DNA of 64,000 nt, from the NCBI RefSeq assembly GCF_900184685.1, contig NZ_FXXL01000003.1, positions 248,001 to 312,000 on the forward strand, written 5' to 3'. The notes under the pieces are model-generated. The model searched no databases. It was not told where the DNA came from and worked only from the letters and a program-made list of their open reading frames with translations. Origin of the DNA: Butyricimonas sp. Marseille-P3923 (GTDB taxonomy: Bacteria > Bacteroidota > Bacteroidia > Bacteroidales > Marinifilaceae). Both the position numbers and the translations under genes were made by a program. Shown piece by piece: positions 16,733-25,456 of the stretch (within the stretch, counting starts at the first letter, position 1; the number at the start of each line of letters is the position of its first letter).

Positions 16733-17794
16733 TTAGAGGTGAATATTCAGTTCCGCGATGAAGCGGTTGTCTTCCGTGCGGGTGGAAAACAGGAAATTAC
16801 CCGGGTAAAGTAATTCCAACCGGCGTTTCAAATTCTTTATTCCTATGCCGGAGCCGCTGCGATCGTTATCTTTCTTGGGGAAATTGCTGTTCGCGACGAG
16901 GCAATGCAGCCAATGGTCTTCGTGCAATTCCAATTGTATATGTATAAACGAGTCCTGCGTGTTGCTGACCCCGTGTTTGAATGCATTTTCTATCAGCGGG
17001 ATAAAAAGCAATGGGGCTATCATTGCACCTTTTCCGGTTTCGGGAATGGAAACATCCAGATGGGTGGTTCTCGAGAGGCGTAAGCTCATTAATTTGATGT
17101 AACTCCGCATAAAATCAAATTCCCGATCTAAAGAGACCAGATTGTCGTTATTTTCGTATAGCACGTGGCGAAGCATCTTGCTTAAATCTTGTACGGCGTA
17201 TTGTGCTTTGTCTTGATTGATTGCAATCAAAGAATAGATGTTATTCAACGTGTTGAATAAGAAATGCGGGTTGAGTTGGCTTTTTAGATTTTGTAATTCA
17301 GCCTCCGCTTGTGCTTTTTGAAGTTCTTGTTTTTCGCCTTCCGTTTTATACCAACCGCTTGTCATTTTAATTGCCACGCTAAGTCCCACGGTGAGTCCCA
17401 TGAGTAGTATGTCGCGACTGATGAAAAGCAATACCGGCGGTTTGGGCAGTGCATCTTTGAGGGCTTTCAAGTTTTCCGGCATGGGTTCGCTCAAGTGTAC
17501 CCGGTGGAAGTTCTGCCAACTATGGAGTAAAATGCCTAGAAGTATGATAAACAATAGATTTGTCAATATGAATTGTACAATCTTTCTGCGGAATAGCAAG
17601 CAATCTATCAGTTTGCCGTAATTAATGTAGAAGATAATCAGGCAGGAAAGCGGCATAAAACAATACCCGAGGTATCGGTTTAGGGTAATAGCTTGTTCCC
17701 CGCGATACATGAAGAAAGGAAGGGTAAAAAATATACCCCATCCAATCACGTGGATCGCGATTTGTAACACATTCTTGTTGATCCTCTTGGGCAT
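16733..17794 (-). CDS. Sensor histidine kinase, LytS-like (His_kinase family PF06580)
   Basis: This 353-residue sensor kinase has an N-terminal membrane region with about four hydrophobic helices (residues 10-145). The YehU/LytS-type H-box is at LKSQLNPHFLFNTLNNIYSLI, with His177 as the phosphorylated residue. A HATPase domain carries PLLFIPLIENAFKHG (N-box) and GSGIGIKNLKRRLELLYPG (G-box). It has no periplasmic domain of any size, so the signal is probably sensed in or near the membrane. The ATG at 17794 was chosen over a TTG at 17818. It is cotranscribed with the LytTR regulator and lies downstream of the MacB-type efflux genes. Confidence 0.88.
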   Translation of the reverse strand: MPKRINKNVLQIAIHVIGWGIFFTLPFFMYRGEQAITLNRYLGYCFMPLSCLIIFYINYGKLIDCLLFRRKIVQFILTNLLFIILLGILLHSWQNFHRVHLSEPMPENLKALKDALPKPPVLLFISRDILLMGLTVGLSVAIKMTSGWYKTEGEKQELQKAQAEAELQNLKSQLNPHFLFNTLNNIYSLIAINQDKAQYAVQDLSKMLRHVLYENNDNLVSLDREFDFMRSYIKLMSLRLSRTTHLDVSIPETGKGAMIAPLLFIPLIENAFKHGVSNTQDSFIHIQLELHEDHWLHCLVANSNFPKKDNDRSGSGIGIKNLKRRLELLYPGNFLFSTRTEDNRFIAELNIHL

Positions 17795-17912
17795 TATATT
17801 ATTGTTGGTTGTCTGCAAAGGTAGAAAAATTAGAGTTTATAAGGTTTATAAAGTTCATAAAGTTTTTAAAGTTTATATTGTTTGAAAGAACCTGCAACTC
17901 GCTGCGGGCGAA

Positions 17913-17942
17913 CGAATAAAGTTGGTAAAACAACTTTATTCG
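17913..17942 (-). promoter_or_regulatory. 12-bp perfect hairpin across the permease stop codon
   Basis: cgaataaagttg (17913-17924) and caactttattcg (17931-17942) are exact inverted copies with a 6-nt loop. The stem includes the permease TAA (17936-17938). No T-run follows on the minus strand, so it looks more like an mRNA-stabilising or attenuating structure between the efflux genes and the kinase gene than a terminator. Confidence 0.55.
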
Positions 17943-19156
17943 TACCGTATGGCGTCAATCGGGTTGAGGCGGGATGCCTTTTGTGCCGGATACCACCCGA
18001 AGAATATACCGGTAACGGTACAAACCAGAAAGGAGAGTACTACCGAATATAATTGGATGTATACAGGCCACCCGATCACGTATTTAATAACTAAAGAAGA
18101 GCCTATGCCGAGAACAACCCCGATGAGTCCGCCCGTGATGCTGATAATCACAGCCTCGATAAGGAACTGAAACAGGATATGGCGTCCCTTTGCCCCGATG
18201 GACATACGGAGTCCGATCTCCCGGGTTCGTTCCGTGACGGAAACGTACATGATGTTCATGATACCGATACCACCGACCAGCAGGGATATTCCCGCGATAC
18301 AAGCCAATAGCACGGTCATAAGATCGGTCGTGGTACTCATCATGGAACTTAGTTCCTCTTGCGAGCGCACGTTGAAGTCATCTTCGGCTCCCGCGGCAAT
18401 CTTGTGATTCTGCCGCAGGATAGCGGATATTTCTTCTATTGCCTCTTGCGAGTCTTCTTCCGTGACCGCGGATGCATATATTCCTTGAATATAAGTGATT
18501 GCCAGTAATCGTTTCTGTATAGTGGTATAAGGAGCGATAATCATATCGTCTTGATCTTGTCCCATGGAATTGTATCCCTTGGGTGCCAATACGCCGATAA
18601 TACGGAATGGGGTTTTGTTGAACCGAATGGTTTTGCCGAGCGGTTCTTCGCCCTTGGTGAAAAGGTTGTCGACGACGGTTTGCCCCACGATGCAAACTTT
18701 GGCAGATGTTTTGATGTCATGATCCGTGAACATTTCACCCTCTCCGACACTGAATTTCCGAATGTCGAGATAATCTTGGTTTACCCCGTAGATTGAGGTC
18801 GGGGCGTTGTTGGCCCCGTAGATAACTTGACCGCTGGAGTTCACGGAAGGGGTACATTTATCAATTAACTCAACTTCCCGTACAATGGCTTCATAATCTT
18901 CCATTTTTAGCGTCTGCATACTGCTGGCACTTTGACGTACACCCCCGAAGCGACCGTTACCGGGATGTACCATGATCATGTTGGAACCCATTTCCGATAT
19001 TTGTTCACGAATACTACGTTTTGAGCCTTGACCGATAGCCAACATGGAGATCACGGATGCTACCCCGATGATGATTCCCAACATGGTAAGGAATCCCCTG
19101 AACTTGTTATTAGCAAGGGCTCGTAATGCGATTCGTATTAAATTTCCGTAATTCAT
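17936..19156 (-). CDS. MacB-like ABC transporter permease
   Basis: This 406-residue permease has the MacB topology without the fused ATPase. One N-terminal helix (FLTMLGIIIGVASVISMLAIG, residues 20-41) is followed by a periplasmic domain of about 230 residues and three C-terminal helices. It ends FFGWYPAQKASRLNPIDAIRYE, the classic MacB/FtsX terminus. It should work with the ATPase encoded 98 nt upstream and the MacA-like adaptor and TolC-like channel before that, exporting peptides, macrolide-like compounds or metabolites from the periplasm. The substrate cannot be told. A perfect hairpin spans its stop codon. Confidence 0.88.
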   Translation of the reverse strand: MNYGNLIRIALRALANNKFRGFLTMLGIIIGVASVISMLAIGQGSKRSIREQISEMGSNMIMVHPGNGRFGGVRQSASSMQTLKMEDYEAIVREVELIDKCTPSVNSSGQVIYGANNAPTSIYGVNQDYLDIRKFSVGEGEMFTDHDIKTSAKVCIVGQTVVDNLFTKGEEPLGKTIRFNKTPFRIIGVLAPKGYNSMGQDQDDMIIAPYTTIQKRLLAITYIQGIYASAVTEEDSQEAIEEISAILRQNHKIAAGAEDDFNVRSQEELSSMMSTTTDLMTVLLACIAGISLLVGGIGIMNIMYVSVTERTREIGLRMSIGAKGRHILFQFLIEAVIISITGGLIGVVLGIGSSLVIKYVIGWPVYIQLYSVVLSFLVCTVTGIFFGWYPAQKASRLNPIDAIRYE

Positions 19157-19162
19157 GTATCC

Positions 19163-19255
19163 ATTTATGATTTAAGATTTGAGATTTATGATTTTAGATT
19201 AGATGACCAATGTTTTTATTAATCGTAAATCGTGATTCATAAATCTTAAATTAGT
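19163..19255. repeat. Inverted ATTTATGATTT-family repeats between permease and ATPase genes
   Basis: atttatgatttaagattt at 19163-19180 faces attcataaatcttaaatta near 19236-19254, an inverted copy separated by about 55 nt. The pair can fold into a long A/T stem inside the operon mRNA. Confidence 0.65.
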
Positions 19256-20013
19256 TAGTTTTCAATTGTTTCGTCGTTCTCTTTCGGTAGCGCTGCCAGT
19301 GCTTCCTTGGCAGAAGCGACATTCGGGTTGATGGTGTCTTCCGTGATATGTCCGTCCCGCAACACGATGTTCCGGCTACTGAATTGTGCTATTTCCGGGT
19401 TATGGGTAACGAATATAATGGTTCGTCCCTCCGAATGTAACCGTTGGAAAAGCGTGAGGATCTCGAAAGAGGTTCTCGTGTCGAGGTTCCCGGTCGCTTC
19501 GTCTGCAAGCAGGATTACCGGATCGTTCACGATTGCCCGCGAGATGGCAACACGCTGCTGTTGTCCCCCGGACATCTGGTTGGAACGATGGTTTACCCGG
19601 TCGCTCAAACTTACTTCTGCCAGTGCTTGCATGGCTTTTTCCTTGCGCTCTTTGGCAGAAAAGGTCGGGTTGTAGAGCAACGGGAGTTCCACGTTTTCCA
19701 AGGCTGTCGTTTTCGGGAGTAAGTTGTAAGATTGGAACACGAAACCTATCTTGCGATTGCGTAATGTGGCACGATCATTTTTCCCCATGTCCCTGACGGC
19801 GATCCCGTCAAGGTAATAGTCGCCCGAGGTAGGGGTATCAAGGCATCCGAGGATATTGAGCAGAGTGGATTTCCCGGAGCCACTGGTACCCATTATCGTT
19901 ACGAATTCCCCCGGTTGGATGGAGAATGATACACTGCGTAAGGCGTGTACAACTTCTGAACCGACCGTAAAATCCCTCCTCAGGTTCTCTATTTTTATGA
20001 TATCGTTTGTCAT
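19255..20013 (-). CDS. ABC transporter ATP-binding protein (MacB/LolD type)
   Basis: This 252-residue ABC ATPase has Walker A GTSGSGKS at about residues 42-49, Q-loop VFQSYNLLP, signature MSGGQQQR, Walker B ILLADEATGNLD and switch histidine in IFVTHNPE. This is the MacB/LolD/FtsE subfamily, which drives mechanotransmission pumps without transporting the substrate through the membrane itself. It lies 14 nt downstream of the adaptor gene and precedes the permease gene. It is a separate polypeptide here, unlike enterobacterial MacB. Its last residues overlap an intergenic repeat edge. Confidence 0.9.
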   Translation of the reverse strand: MTNDIIKIENLRRDFTVGSEVVHALRSVSFSIQPGEFVTIMGTSGSGKSTLLNILGCLDTPTSGDYYLDGIAVRDMGKNDRATLRNRKIGFVFQSYNLLPKTTALENVELPLLYNPTFSAKERKEKAMQALAEVSLSDRVNHRSNQMSGGQQQRVAISRAIVNDPVILLADEATGNLDTRTSFEILTLFQRLHSEGRTIIFVTHNPEIAQFSSRNIVLRDGHITEDTINPNVASAKEALAALPKENDETIEN

Positions 20014-20027
20014 GTCTTTTGTTTTAC

Positions 20028-21179
20028 TTATTTTCTTTTTTGTCCGGGACGGGGCGGCATGAACGGGTTGGATTCTCCGCCGTTATCGCCGGATGCCGAG
20101 GCTGCACGTGCGCGTTGTATTCCGACTACCATGCGAGCTCCTTCCTGTATTCCTTCTTTTACCTCCATGTAAATACCGTCGCTTACCCCCGTTTTAATGA
20201 CTTTCGGGACAATGCCTTCTGCTGTCAGTATCCATACCGTTTTTTCTCCTCTTCCGGCTTCCGGTGCTTGCATGGCTTCCGGCGTGAAGCGGAATGCTTT
20301 CAGCGGGGCAAGCAAAATATTGTCTTTTTCCATCGTGTACACGGTAATGTTTGCCGTTAATCCCGGTTTCAGCTTCAAGTCCGGGTTCGGTGCATCGATG
20401 ACAACTTCGTAAGTAACCACGTTTGACTCGGTCGTCGGGTTCAGGCGTACTTGTGTCACATCGCCCTCGAACGTATCTTCCGGGAATGCGTCCACGGTAA
20501 ATGTTACGCGTTGTCCTTCTATTACTTGACCGATGTCGGCCTCGTCCACGTTGGCGATTACCTGCATCTTGCGCAAGTCGTTGGCAATCGTGAACATGGT
20601 TGGCGTTTCGAAGCTGGCGGCAACGGTTTGTCCTTCTTCTACTTCTCTCGATAGTACCACCCCGTCAATGGGAGAGTAAATTGTAGCGTATTCGAGATTC
20701 GATTGGGCTTTAACCAAGGTAGCTTGCGCTTTCTCGTAAGTCTGTTTTGCATTCTCGTATTGATATTCGGCTTCCTCGAATTCCGTGTCACTGATTAATC
20801 TCTTCTCGTGCAATTGTTTGAGGCGTTTGTAATTCTTTTGCTGGTATTCATACGAGTTTTTGCTAGACTTCAAGTTCGCCATCTCGGATTTTAATTCTGC
20901 CTCCAGCAATTTTCTGTCAAGTTCGGCTAGCAGTTGCCCTTTCTTTACTACTGAATTATAATCCGCGTAAATGCGTGAAATTGTTCCGGAAACTTGTGTA
21001 CCCACGTCTACTTTGGTAATAGGTTCAATAGTTCCCGTGGCGGTGACTGTATTATTGATAGCTCCTCTTTTCAATTCGACGGTTTCGTACGTTACGGCTT
21101 TTTTATCTCCCGAGCGGAAGAAGAAAAAGGCTCCTACAATGACTGCAAGGACAATGATTATGGTTACAATCTTTTTCAT
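20028..21179 (-). CDS. MacA-like periplasmic adaptor (HlyD/MFP family)
   Basis: This 383-residue membrane fusion protein has an N-terminal membrane anchor (residues 3-21), a lipoyl-like half motif (GTIEPITKVDVGTQVSGTISRIY) and a coiled-coil hairpin at about 85-160 (AELDRKLLEAELKSEMANLK and onward). The second lipoyl half follows (YSPIDGVVLSREVEEGQTV), then beta-barrel and membrane-proximal domains. It bridges the MacB-type permease/ATPase in the inner membrane and the TolC-like channel in the outer membrane. The Lys/Arg-rich tail (PRPGQKRK) is unremarkable. It lies 24 nt downstream of the TolC-like gene. Confidence 0.9.
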   Translation of the reverse strand: MKKIVTIIIVLAVIVGAFFFFRSGDKKAVTYETVELKRGAINNTVTATGTIEPITKVDVGTQVSGTISRIYADYNSVVKKGQLLAELDRKLLEAELKSEMANLKSSKNSYEYQQKNYKRLKQLHEKRLISDTEFEEAEYQYENAKQTYEKAQATLVKAQSNLEYATIYSPIDGVVLSREVEEGQTVAASFETPTMFTIANDLRKMQVIANVDEADIGQVIEGQRVTFTVDAFPEDTFEGDVTQVRLNPTTESNVVTYEVVIDAPNPDLKLKPGLTANITVYTMEKDNILLAPLKAFRFTPEAMQAPEAGRGEKTVWILTAEGIVPKVIKTGVSDGIYMEVKEGIQEGARMVVGIQRARAASASGDNGGESNPFMPPRPGQKRK

Positions 21180-21203
21180 TCTGATTATTGTTAATATTTT
21201 ATA

Positions 21204-22544
21204 CTATAATTCGATGGGTTGATTCCGGTAGAAGTTCAACAGTTTGAGCGAAAGAATAGCTTCGAATTTCGCTTGAATCTGTTCTTGCAGAGCGGAGAGA
21301 TAGTTGTTCTTTTCCGTGAGTAACTCTACCGTGTTCTTCATGCCTTCGTTAAACTGTTCCTGCACGAGGTTGTAGCTCATCGTGGCGGACTTGACACTGT
21401 TTGTTGCCGCGAGATAACGGCTTTGCGAAGCTGTCACGTTCTGGTGCAGTGTTTCTATCGTTTTCCATAGTTCTTTGCGGGTATTCAGTTCCTCCAGTTG
21501 AGCCGTTTCGGTTTGTAGCTTTGCTTTTTCCACTGCCGATTTCGTTTGGCGGTTTCGAGAAATGGGGATACTTACGTTAATCCCCAAATTCTCGTTCAAT
21601 CGGTTATTTATTTGTTTTGAAAGAGAATGATTCGATTCGGAATCATGGTTCGTGGAAACAGACGCGCTGAAAGTAACACTCGGTAAACGATCGCCGGCCG
21701 CTATTTTTTCATTCAATTGGGAGGCTTCCACGTTCAATTGACTGTTTTTCATCTCAGGCATTGTTTCAAGGGCAACCCGATAAACCTCGCTCAATGAAGG
21801 GACAAGGCTGAGGACTTGTGTACTGTCCAGTTCCGGGAAGTATATATCGAAGCTGTCATTCGGTTCCAGTTCGAGGATTTGTTTCAGTTGTAATTTATTT
21901 AGAGCAAGCGTGTTCTCTGCCATGGTCACGCTATATTTATCGTTACTGTTTTGTGCTTCAATCTGCGCGAAGTCGCTGATGGCTATGGAACCGGCATCCA
22001 GTAATTCTTTGGAGCGGGCTAGTTGTGCTTCCGAGGTTTCCAGATTCTGACGGTTTGTCTTTAATGATTCGTTCGCGTAAAGTATTTGCAAATAAGCCTC
22101 GGTAACGGCAATCTCGATATCATTTTCCGCCATATTTACTTGATATTCTTGAGCTTCATTTGTCATTTCCTGTTTGCGTATGGAACGGGTTAATTTTCCC
22201 CCGTTGTACAGTGTCAACCCGCTGTTTAGCGTGTAACTGCCCGTGTACGCGCTTTGTGATTTGAATTTACCGTCGCTTTGCTCTATCTTCTGGTGTCCCC
22301 AGCCTTGAGAGCTGCTGAACGTGAGAGAGGGGAAGAGTTGGGCTTTGGCTTCCAATAAATCCACGTTACTGCTTTTTTGGCTTACCCGTGCCGATTGTAC
22401 TTGAATGTTATTTTTCCGGGCATAATCGATACAATCCTTGAGAGTCCATGAAGAAGTGGGCTTTTCTTTTTGAGAAAAACCCACTAAGGACGGAATGATT
22501 ATAAAAAGGATGGTTGCAATGTAAGTACGTCTTATTTTGTTCAT
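21204..22544 (-). CDS. TolC family outer-membrane efflux protein
   Basis: This 446-residue outer-membrane efflux protein has a Sec signal (about residues 8-24, ending GFSQ). Two OEP repeats follow: WTLKDCIDYARKNNIQVQSARV near residue 33, and SLSEVYRVALETMPEMKNSQLNVEASQL near 255. Long amphipathic helices make up the tunnel. It is the first gene of the operon tolC-like, macA-like, ATPase, permease, kinase, regulator. Putting the channel gene first and a two-component system last is a self-contained arrangement. A well-formed promoter with nested palindromes lies just upstream. Confidence 0.9.
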   Translation of the reverse strand: MNKIRRTYIATILFIIIPSLVGFSQKEKPTSSWTLKDCIDYARKNNIQVQSARVSQKSSNVDLLEAKAQLFPSLTFSSSQGWGHQKIEQSDGKFKSQSAYTGSYTLNSGLTLYNGGKLTRSIRKQEMTNEAQEYQVNMAENDIEIAVTEAYLQILYANESLKTNRQNLETSEAQLARSKELLDAGSIAISDFAQIEAQNSNDKYSVTMAENTLALNKLQLKQILELEPNDSFDIYFPELDSTQVLSLVPSLSEVYRVALETMPEMKNSQLNVEASQLNEKIAAGDRLPSVTFSASVSTNHDSESNHSLSKQINNRLNENLGINVSIPISRNRQTKSAVEKAKLQTETAQLEELNTRKELWKTIETLHQNVTASQSRYLAATNSVKSATMSYNLVQEQFNEGMKNTVELLTEKNNYLSALQEQIQAKFEAILSLKLLNFYRNQPIEL

Positions 22545-22600
22545 AGCCTTTGTTCATTTTGTTTGATGCAAACATAAAGCATCCGACAAAGGCTTACAAA
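22545..22600 (-). promoter_or_regulatory. Promoter with nested inverted repeats upstream of the efflux operon
   Basis: On the minus strand TTTG (22597-22600) and TATGTTTG (22569-22576) form a -33/-7 pair with exactly 20 nt between them. The -7 box lies in a gatgc/gcatc palindrome (22565-22569 and 22579-22583). That is nested inside a perfect 9-bp inverted repeat, agcctttgt (22545-22553) and acaaaggct (22586-22594). This looks like an operator; the LytTR regulator of the operon is the first candidate, though LytTR sites are usually direct repeats. Confidence 0.65.
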
Positions 22601-22671
22601 TCATTTAGATGTTTGGGGAAAGCGACTCGACAAAAAGGGATATTTTATCGACGAATGGAATTGCACGAAAA

Positions 22672-22700
22672 GAAAAAAGCCCACAACAACATTGTGGGCT
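22672..22700 (-). terminator. Intrinsic terminator of tRNA-Asn
   Basis: agcccacaa (22679-22687) pairs with ttgtgggct (22692-22700). Read on the minus strand, the stem follows the tRNA by 7 nt and runs into a T-rich tract (ggcttttttctttt). Confidence 0.85.
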
Positions 22701-22707
22701 TTGCTTG

Positions 22708-22781
22708 CTCCTCAGGTAGGACTTGAACCTACGACCTACGGATTAACAGTCCGCCGCTCTAACCAACTGAGCTACTAAGGA
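22708..22781 (-). tRNA. tRNA-Asn (anticodon GTT)
   Basis: The 74-nt cloverleaf is complete: acceptor TCCTTAG/CTGAGGA with discriminator G, D arm GCTC/GAGC, anticodon stem GCGGA/TCCGT around loop CTGTTAA (anticodon GTT, at 22745-22747 on the plus strand as aac), and T arm GTAGG-TTCAAGT-CCTAC. CCA is not encoded. A hairpin terminator follows directly. Confidence 0.95.
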
Positions 22782-22948
22782 ATTTTCTCAAATCGTGGTG
22801 CAAATATAGAGCCTTCCGGGGAATTTGCAAAATATTTCGGCAAAAAAATATGCCCAAAATGTAAATAAAATGCAGCCTGTATAACGATATCCGTTATAAT
22901 CAATAAAATAGCTTTAGAAAAAAAACTTTCAAACTAAGAATACTTGCG

Positions 22949-22985
22949 CTTTTAAGCGTGTAAAGCTGCGAAAAGTTGTAGATTT
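22949..22985 (+). promoter_or_regulatory. Putative promoter of the PAS protein gene
   Basis: TAGATTTG at 22978-22985 is a perfect TAnnTTTG box, about 20 nt upstream of the expected leader. The -33 region is a T-run (22949-22952) inside a short dyad, cgctt-tt-aagcg at 22946-22957, that could be an operator. Confidence 0.45.
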
Positions 22986-23012
22986 GCGGAATCAATCAAA
23001 AATATAACAGCT

Positions 23013-23345
23013 ATGGATTACATGAAAGAATTGAACGTGGCGATCACGGTATGCGATAAAGAAGGTAAGATACTTCAGATGAATGAGAAATCCCAGAAAA
23101 CAAACCACGGTAATCTGGTGGGGCAAAACGTGTTTGATTGTCATCCGGAACCTGCCCGGACGAAGTTGGGCGAGTTGATGGAACAACACGCCACGAATGC
23201 GTACACGATAGAGAAGGGTGGGGTGAAGAAATTGATTTATCAGACACCGTGGTACGAGAACGGGGAGTTCATGGGATTGGTGGAATTCTCTTTGGAGATA
23301 CCGTTTGAAATGCCGCACTATATCCGGAAACCGAAGACGGAATAA
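23013..23345 (+). CDS. Small single-domain PAS protein
   Basis: This 110-residue soluble protein is a lone PAS domain. It shows the fold's opening [21 protein letters not shown], a helical middle around [22 protein letters not shown], and the closing strands [25 protein letters not shown]. It has no output domain, so it probably senses a ligand, heme or redox state and acts through a partner. The Cys47/His48 pair could bind a metal or heme, but that is speculation. It sits 85 nt upstream of the catalase gene on the same strand, which makes an oxidative-stress link plausible but unproven. Confidence 0.75.
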   Translation: MDYMKELNVAITVCDKEGKILQMNEKSQKTNHGNLVGQNVFDCHPEPARTKLGELMEQHATNAYTIEKGGVKKLIYQTPWYENGEFMGLVEFSLEIPFEMPHYIRKPKTE

Positions 23346-23430
23346 TATTTATCTTCGATTTGTAAAACATTTTAATGGTTTTATAGGTATACACTTTATA
23401 ACTATAAATAACGATAATACCTATAGAACT

Positions 23431-24906
23431 ATGGAACAAAAGAAAAAACTTACGACGGAAGCCGGAGCGCCGGTCGGTGATAACCAAAATATTCAAACGG
23501 CTGGTCCTCACGGTCCGGCATTGCTGCAAAACGTGTGGTTGCTGGAAAAACTGGCGCATTTTAACCGGGAACGTATTCCGGAACGAATTGTGCATGCTAA
23601 AGGAAGCGGGGCTTTCGGAACTTTCACGGTAACAAATGATATCACTCGATATACGAAAGCGAGCATTTTTGCCCAAGTAGGTAAAAAGACCGACGTTTTT
23701 ATGCGTTTTTCCACGGTAGCGGGAGAGAGAGGAGCCGCGGATACCGAACGGGATGTACGGGGTTTTGCCATGAAGTTTTACACGGACGAGGGCAACTGGG
23801 ATTTGGTGGGCAATAACACGCCTGTTTTCTTTATTCGTGATCCTTTGAAATTCCCCGACTTTATTCACACGCAAAAGCGTGATCCGAAGACGAACTTGAG
23901 GAGTAACACTGCCATGTGGGATTTCTGGAGTCTTTCGCCGGAATCGTTGCATCAAGTGATGATTTTGATGAGCGACCGGGGTATTCCCCAAGATCTGCGG
24001 CATATGCATGGATTCGGTAGTCATACATTTAGTTTCTATAATGCCAAGAATGAACGTCATTGGGTGAAATTCCATTTGCGTTGCATGCAAGGTATCGCCA
24101 ATTTCACGAACGAGGAGGCAGAGCAAATCGTGGCAAAAGACCGGGAACATTCGCAGCGGGATTTGTTCGAGAATATCGAGAAAGGAAATTTCCCGAAATG
24201 GAAAATGTGCGTTCAGATTATGCCGGAGGAAGATGCTAAAACCTATCGTTTCAATCCTTTTGATTTAACTAAGGTGTGGAGTCATAAAGATTACCCGTTG
24301 ATTGAGGTCGGAATTATCGAGTTGAATCGTAATCCGGAGAATTATTTTGCGGACGTGGAGCAGTCGGCTTTCAACCCGGCTAATGTTGTTCCGGGAATAT
24401 CGTTTTCGCCGGATAAAATGTTACAGGGGCGTTTGTTCGCGTACGGGGATGCTCATCGTTACCGTTTGGGTGTCAATGCTGATTCGATTCCGGTAAATAC
24501 ACCTCGTTGTCCCGTGCATAATTATCATCGTGACGGGCATATGCGGGTTGATGGCAATAACGGCGGGGACGTGAATTACGAACCGAATAGCTTTGGTGGT
24601 CCCGTGGATGATAATAAATACAATCAACCGGCTTTTGATATTGAGGGTAAGGGGGAGCATTACAAGCAAGATAAAGATTACTACACCCAACCGGGAGATT
24701 TGTATCGCTTGGTACCCGAGGACGAAAAGAAACGGATACACACGAACGTGGCTGCCGCTATGGATGGTGTTCCCGTGAATATTAAAGTCCGGGTAGCTGC
24801 TCGCTTTTATCAAGCGGATGAACGTTGCGGTAAAGGTATTGCCGAAGCCGCGGGATTAAATATGAACGATGTACTTGCCGAGGTGAAACGCCAACAGCAA
24901 GAATAA
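23431..24906 (+). CDS. katA: Monofunctional heme catalase
   Basis: This 491-residue clade-3 type small-subunit catalase converts hydrogen peroxide to water and oxygen. The distal catalytic His55 lies in [11 protein letters not shown], the distal Asn in [14 protein letters not shown], and the proximal heme tyrosine in [14 protein letters not shown] near residue 338. The full length and both NADPH-side loops are present. The ATG at 23431 was used because an earlier in-frame start at 23305 lies within the preceding PAS gene and shows no family similarity. It is likely induced by peroxide, but no recognisable OxyR site was found by eye. Confidence 0.95.
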   Translation: MEQKKKLTTEAGAPVGDNQNIQTAGPHGPALLQNVWLLEKLAHFNRERIPERIVHAKGSGAFGTFTVTNDITRYTKASIFAQVGKKTDVFMRFSTVAGERGAADTERDVRGFAMKFYTDEGNWDLVGNNTPVFFIRDPLKFPDFIHTQKRDPKTNLRSNTAMWDFWSLSPESLHQVMILMSDRGIPQDLRHMHGFGSHTFSFYNAKNERHWVKFHLRCMQGIANFTNEEAEQIVAKDREHSQRDLFENIEKGNFPKWKMCVQIMPEEDAKTYRFNPFDLTKVWSHKDYPLIEVGIIELNRNPENYFADVEQSAFNPANVVPGISFSPDKMLQGRLFAYGDAHRYRLGVNADSIPVNTPRCPVHNYHRDGHMRVDGNNGGDVNYEPNSFGGPVDDNKYNQPAFDIEGKGEHYKQDKDYYTQPGDLYRLVPEDEKKRIHTNVAAAMDGVPVNIKVRVAARFYQADERCGKGIAEAAGLNMNDVLAEVKRQQQE

Positions 24907-24924
24907 TAATTGATTTATTCTGTA

Positions 24925-24950
24925 CGAGGGTGACCTAAAAGTCACTCTCG
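24925..24950. terminator. Strong hairpin between convergent katA and yjbR-like genes
   Basis: cgagggtgac (24925-24934) pairs with gtcactctcg (24941-24950), ten pairs with one G-U, across a ctaaaa loop. There is no clean T-run, so termination efficiency is uncertain, but it is the only structure between the two convergent genes. Confidence 0.55.
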
Positions 24951-25334
24951 CTAACTCTTTCTATTGGACTCTGTCAAAGAGAATTCCGGAAAGTTCTTCT
25001 GCACGAAACTTTTGGGTAGTTTCTTTATTACTTCCCTGTAAGAATGTTCGACAAGTTCCTCGATAAACTTGTCGGAAAGACTACCGTGCATGTAGACACC
25101 GTTCCAATGTTTTTTGTTGGAGTGATAAGCGGGGGTGATTTCCGGGTATTTTTCCCGTAGTTCGATAGCCCGGTCCGGATCACATTTCAAGGCGATTGTT
25201 TCGAAGGGCATGATATCTGCGTACGTGAACATTTTATTGAACACCTTGAATACCAACGTCGTTTCGTCAAACGGGAATTCTTCCGTCGTGTGTGGGAAAG
25301 AAAGACACAATTCTCTAAATTCTTCAATATTCAT
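24951..25334 (-). CDS. MmcQ/YjbR family protein
   Basis: This 127-residue protein belongs to the MmcQ/YjbR family, which has a CyaY-like alpha/beta fold with DNA-binding proposed for some members. Typical segments are NIEEFRELCLSFPHTTEEFPF at the start, ALKCDPDRAIELREKYPEITPAYH in the middle and HWNGVYMHGSLSDKFIEELVEHSY towards the end. The start is the ATG at 25334; a TTG at 25356-25358 would add eight residues without family similarity. Its physiological role is unknown. It converges on the catalase gene. Confidence 0.85.
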   Translation of the reverse strand: MNIEEFRELCLSFPHTTEEFPFDETTLVFKVFNKMFTYADIMPFETIALKCDPDRAIELREKYPEITPAYHSNKKHWNGVYMHGSLSDKFIEELVEHSYREVIKKLPKSFVQKNFPEFSLTESNRKS

Positions 25335-25417
25335 ATTTGTCGTGTTGCTCGGGAACAAAGATTATTAGTTATTTCCATACATGAATGTTTTGGAAAACAA
25401 ATGTAATCATAGTAAAC

Positions 25418-25446
25418 GAAAAAACGACCATTTGTAGGTCGTTTTT
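25418..25446. terminator. Bidirectional terminator downstream of ssrA
   Basis: aaaaacgacc (25420-25429) pairs with ggtcgttttt (25437-25446) across a 7-nt loop, with A/T runs on both sides. It terminates the minus-strand tmRNA gene, whose 3' end is 11 nt away. Confidence 0.85.
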
Positions 25447-25456
25447 CTTGAAGGGG

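Noticed and set aside
23305-23430. N-terminal extension of catalase from an earlier in-frame start
   Set aside because: The extension overlaps the PAS gene and is unlike catalase N-termini; the ATG at 23431 gives the expected length.
24925-24950. Clean rho-independent terminator for katA
   Set aside because: The hairpin is strong but has no T-run, so it was recorded only as a probable terminator.
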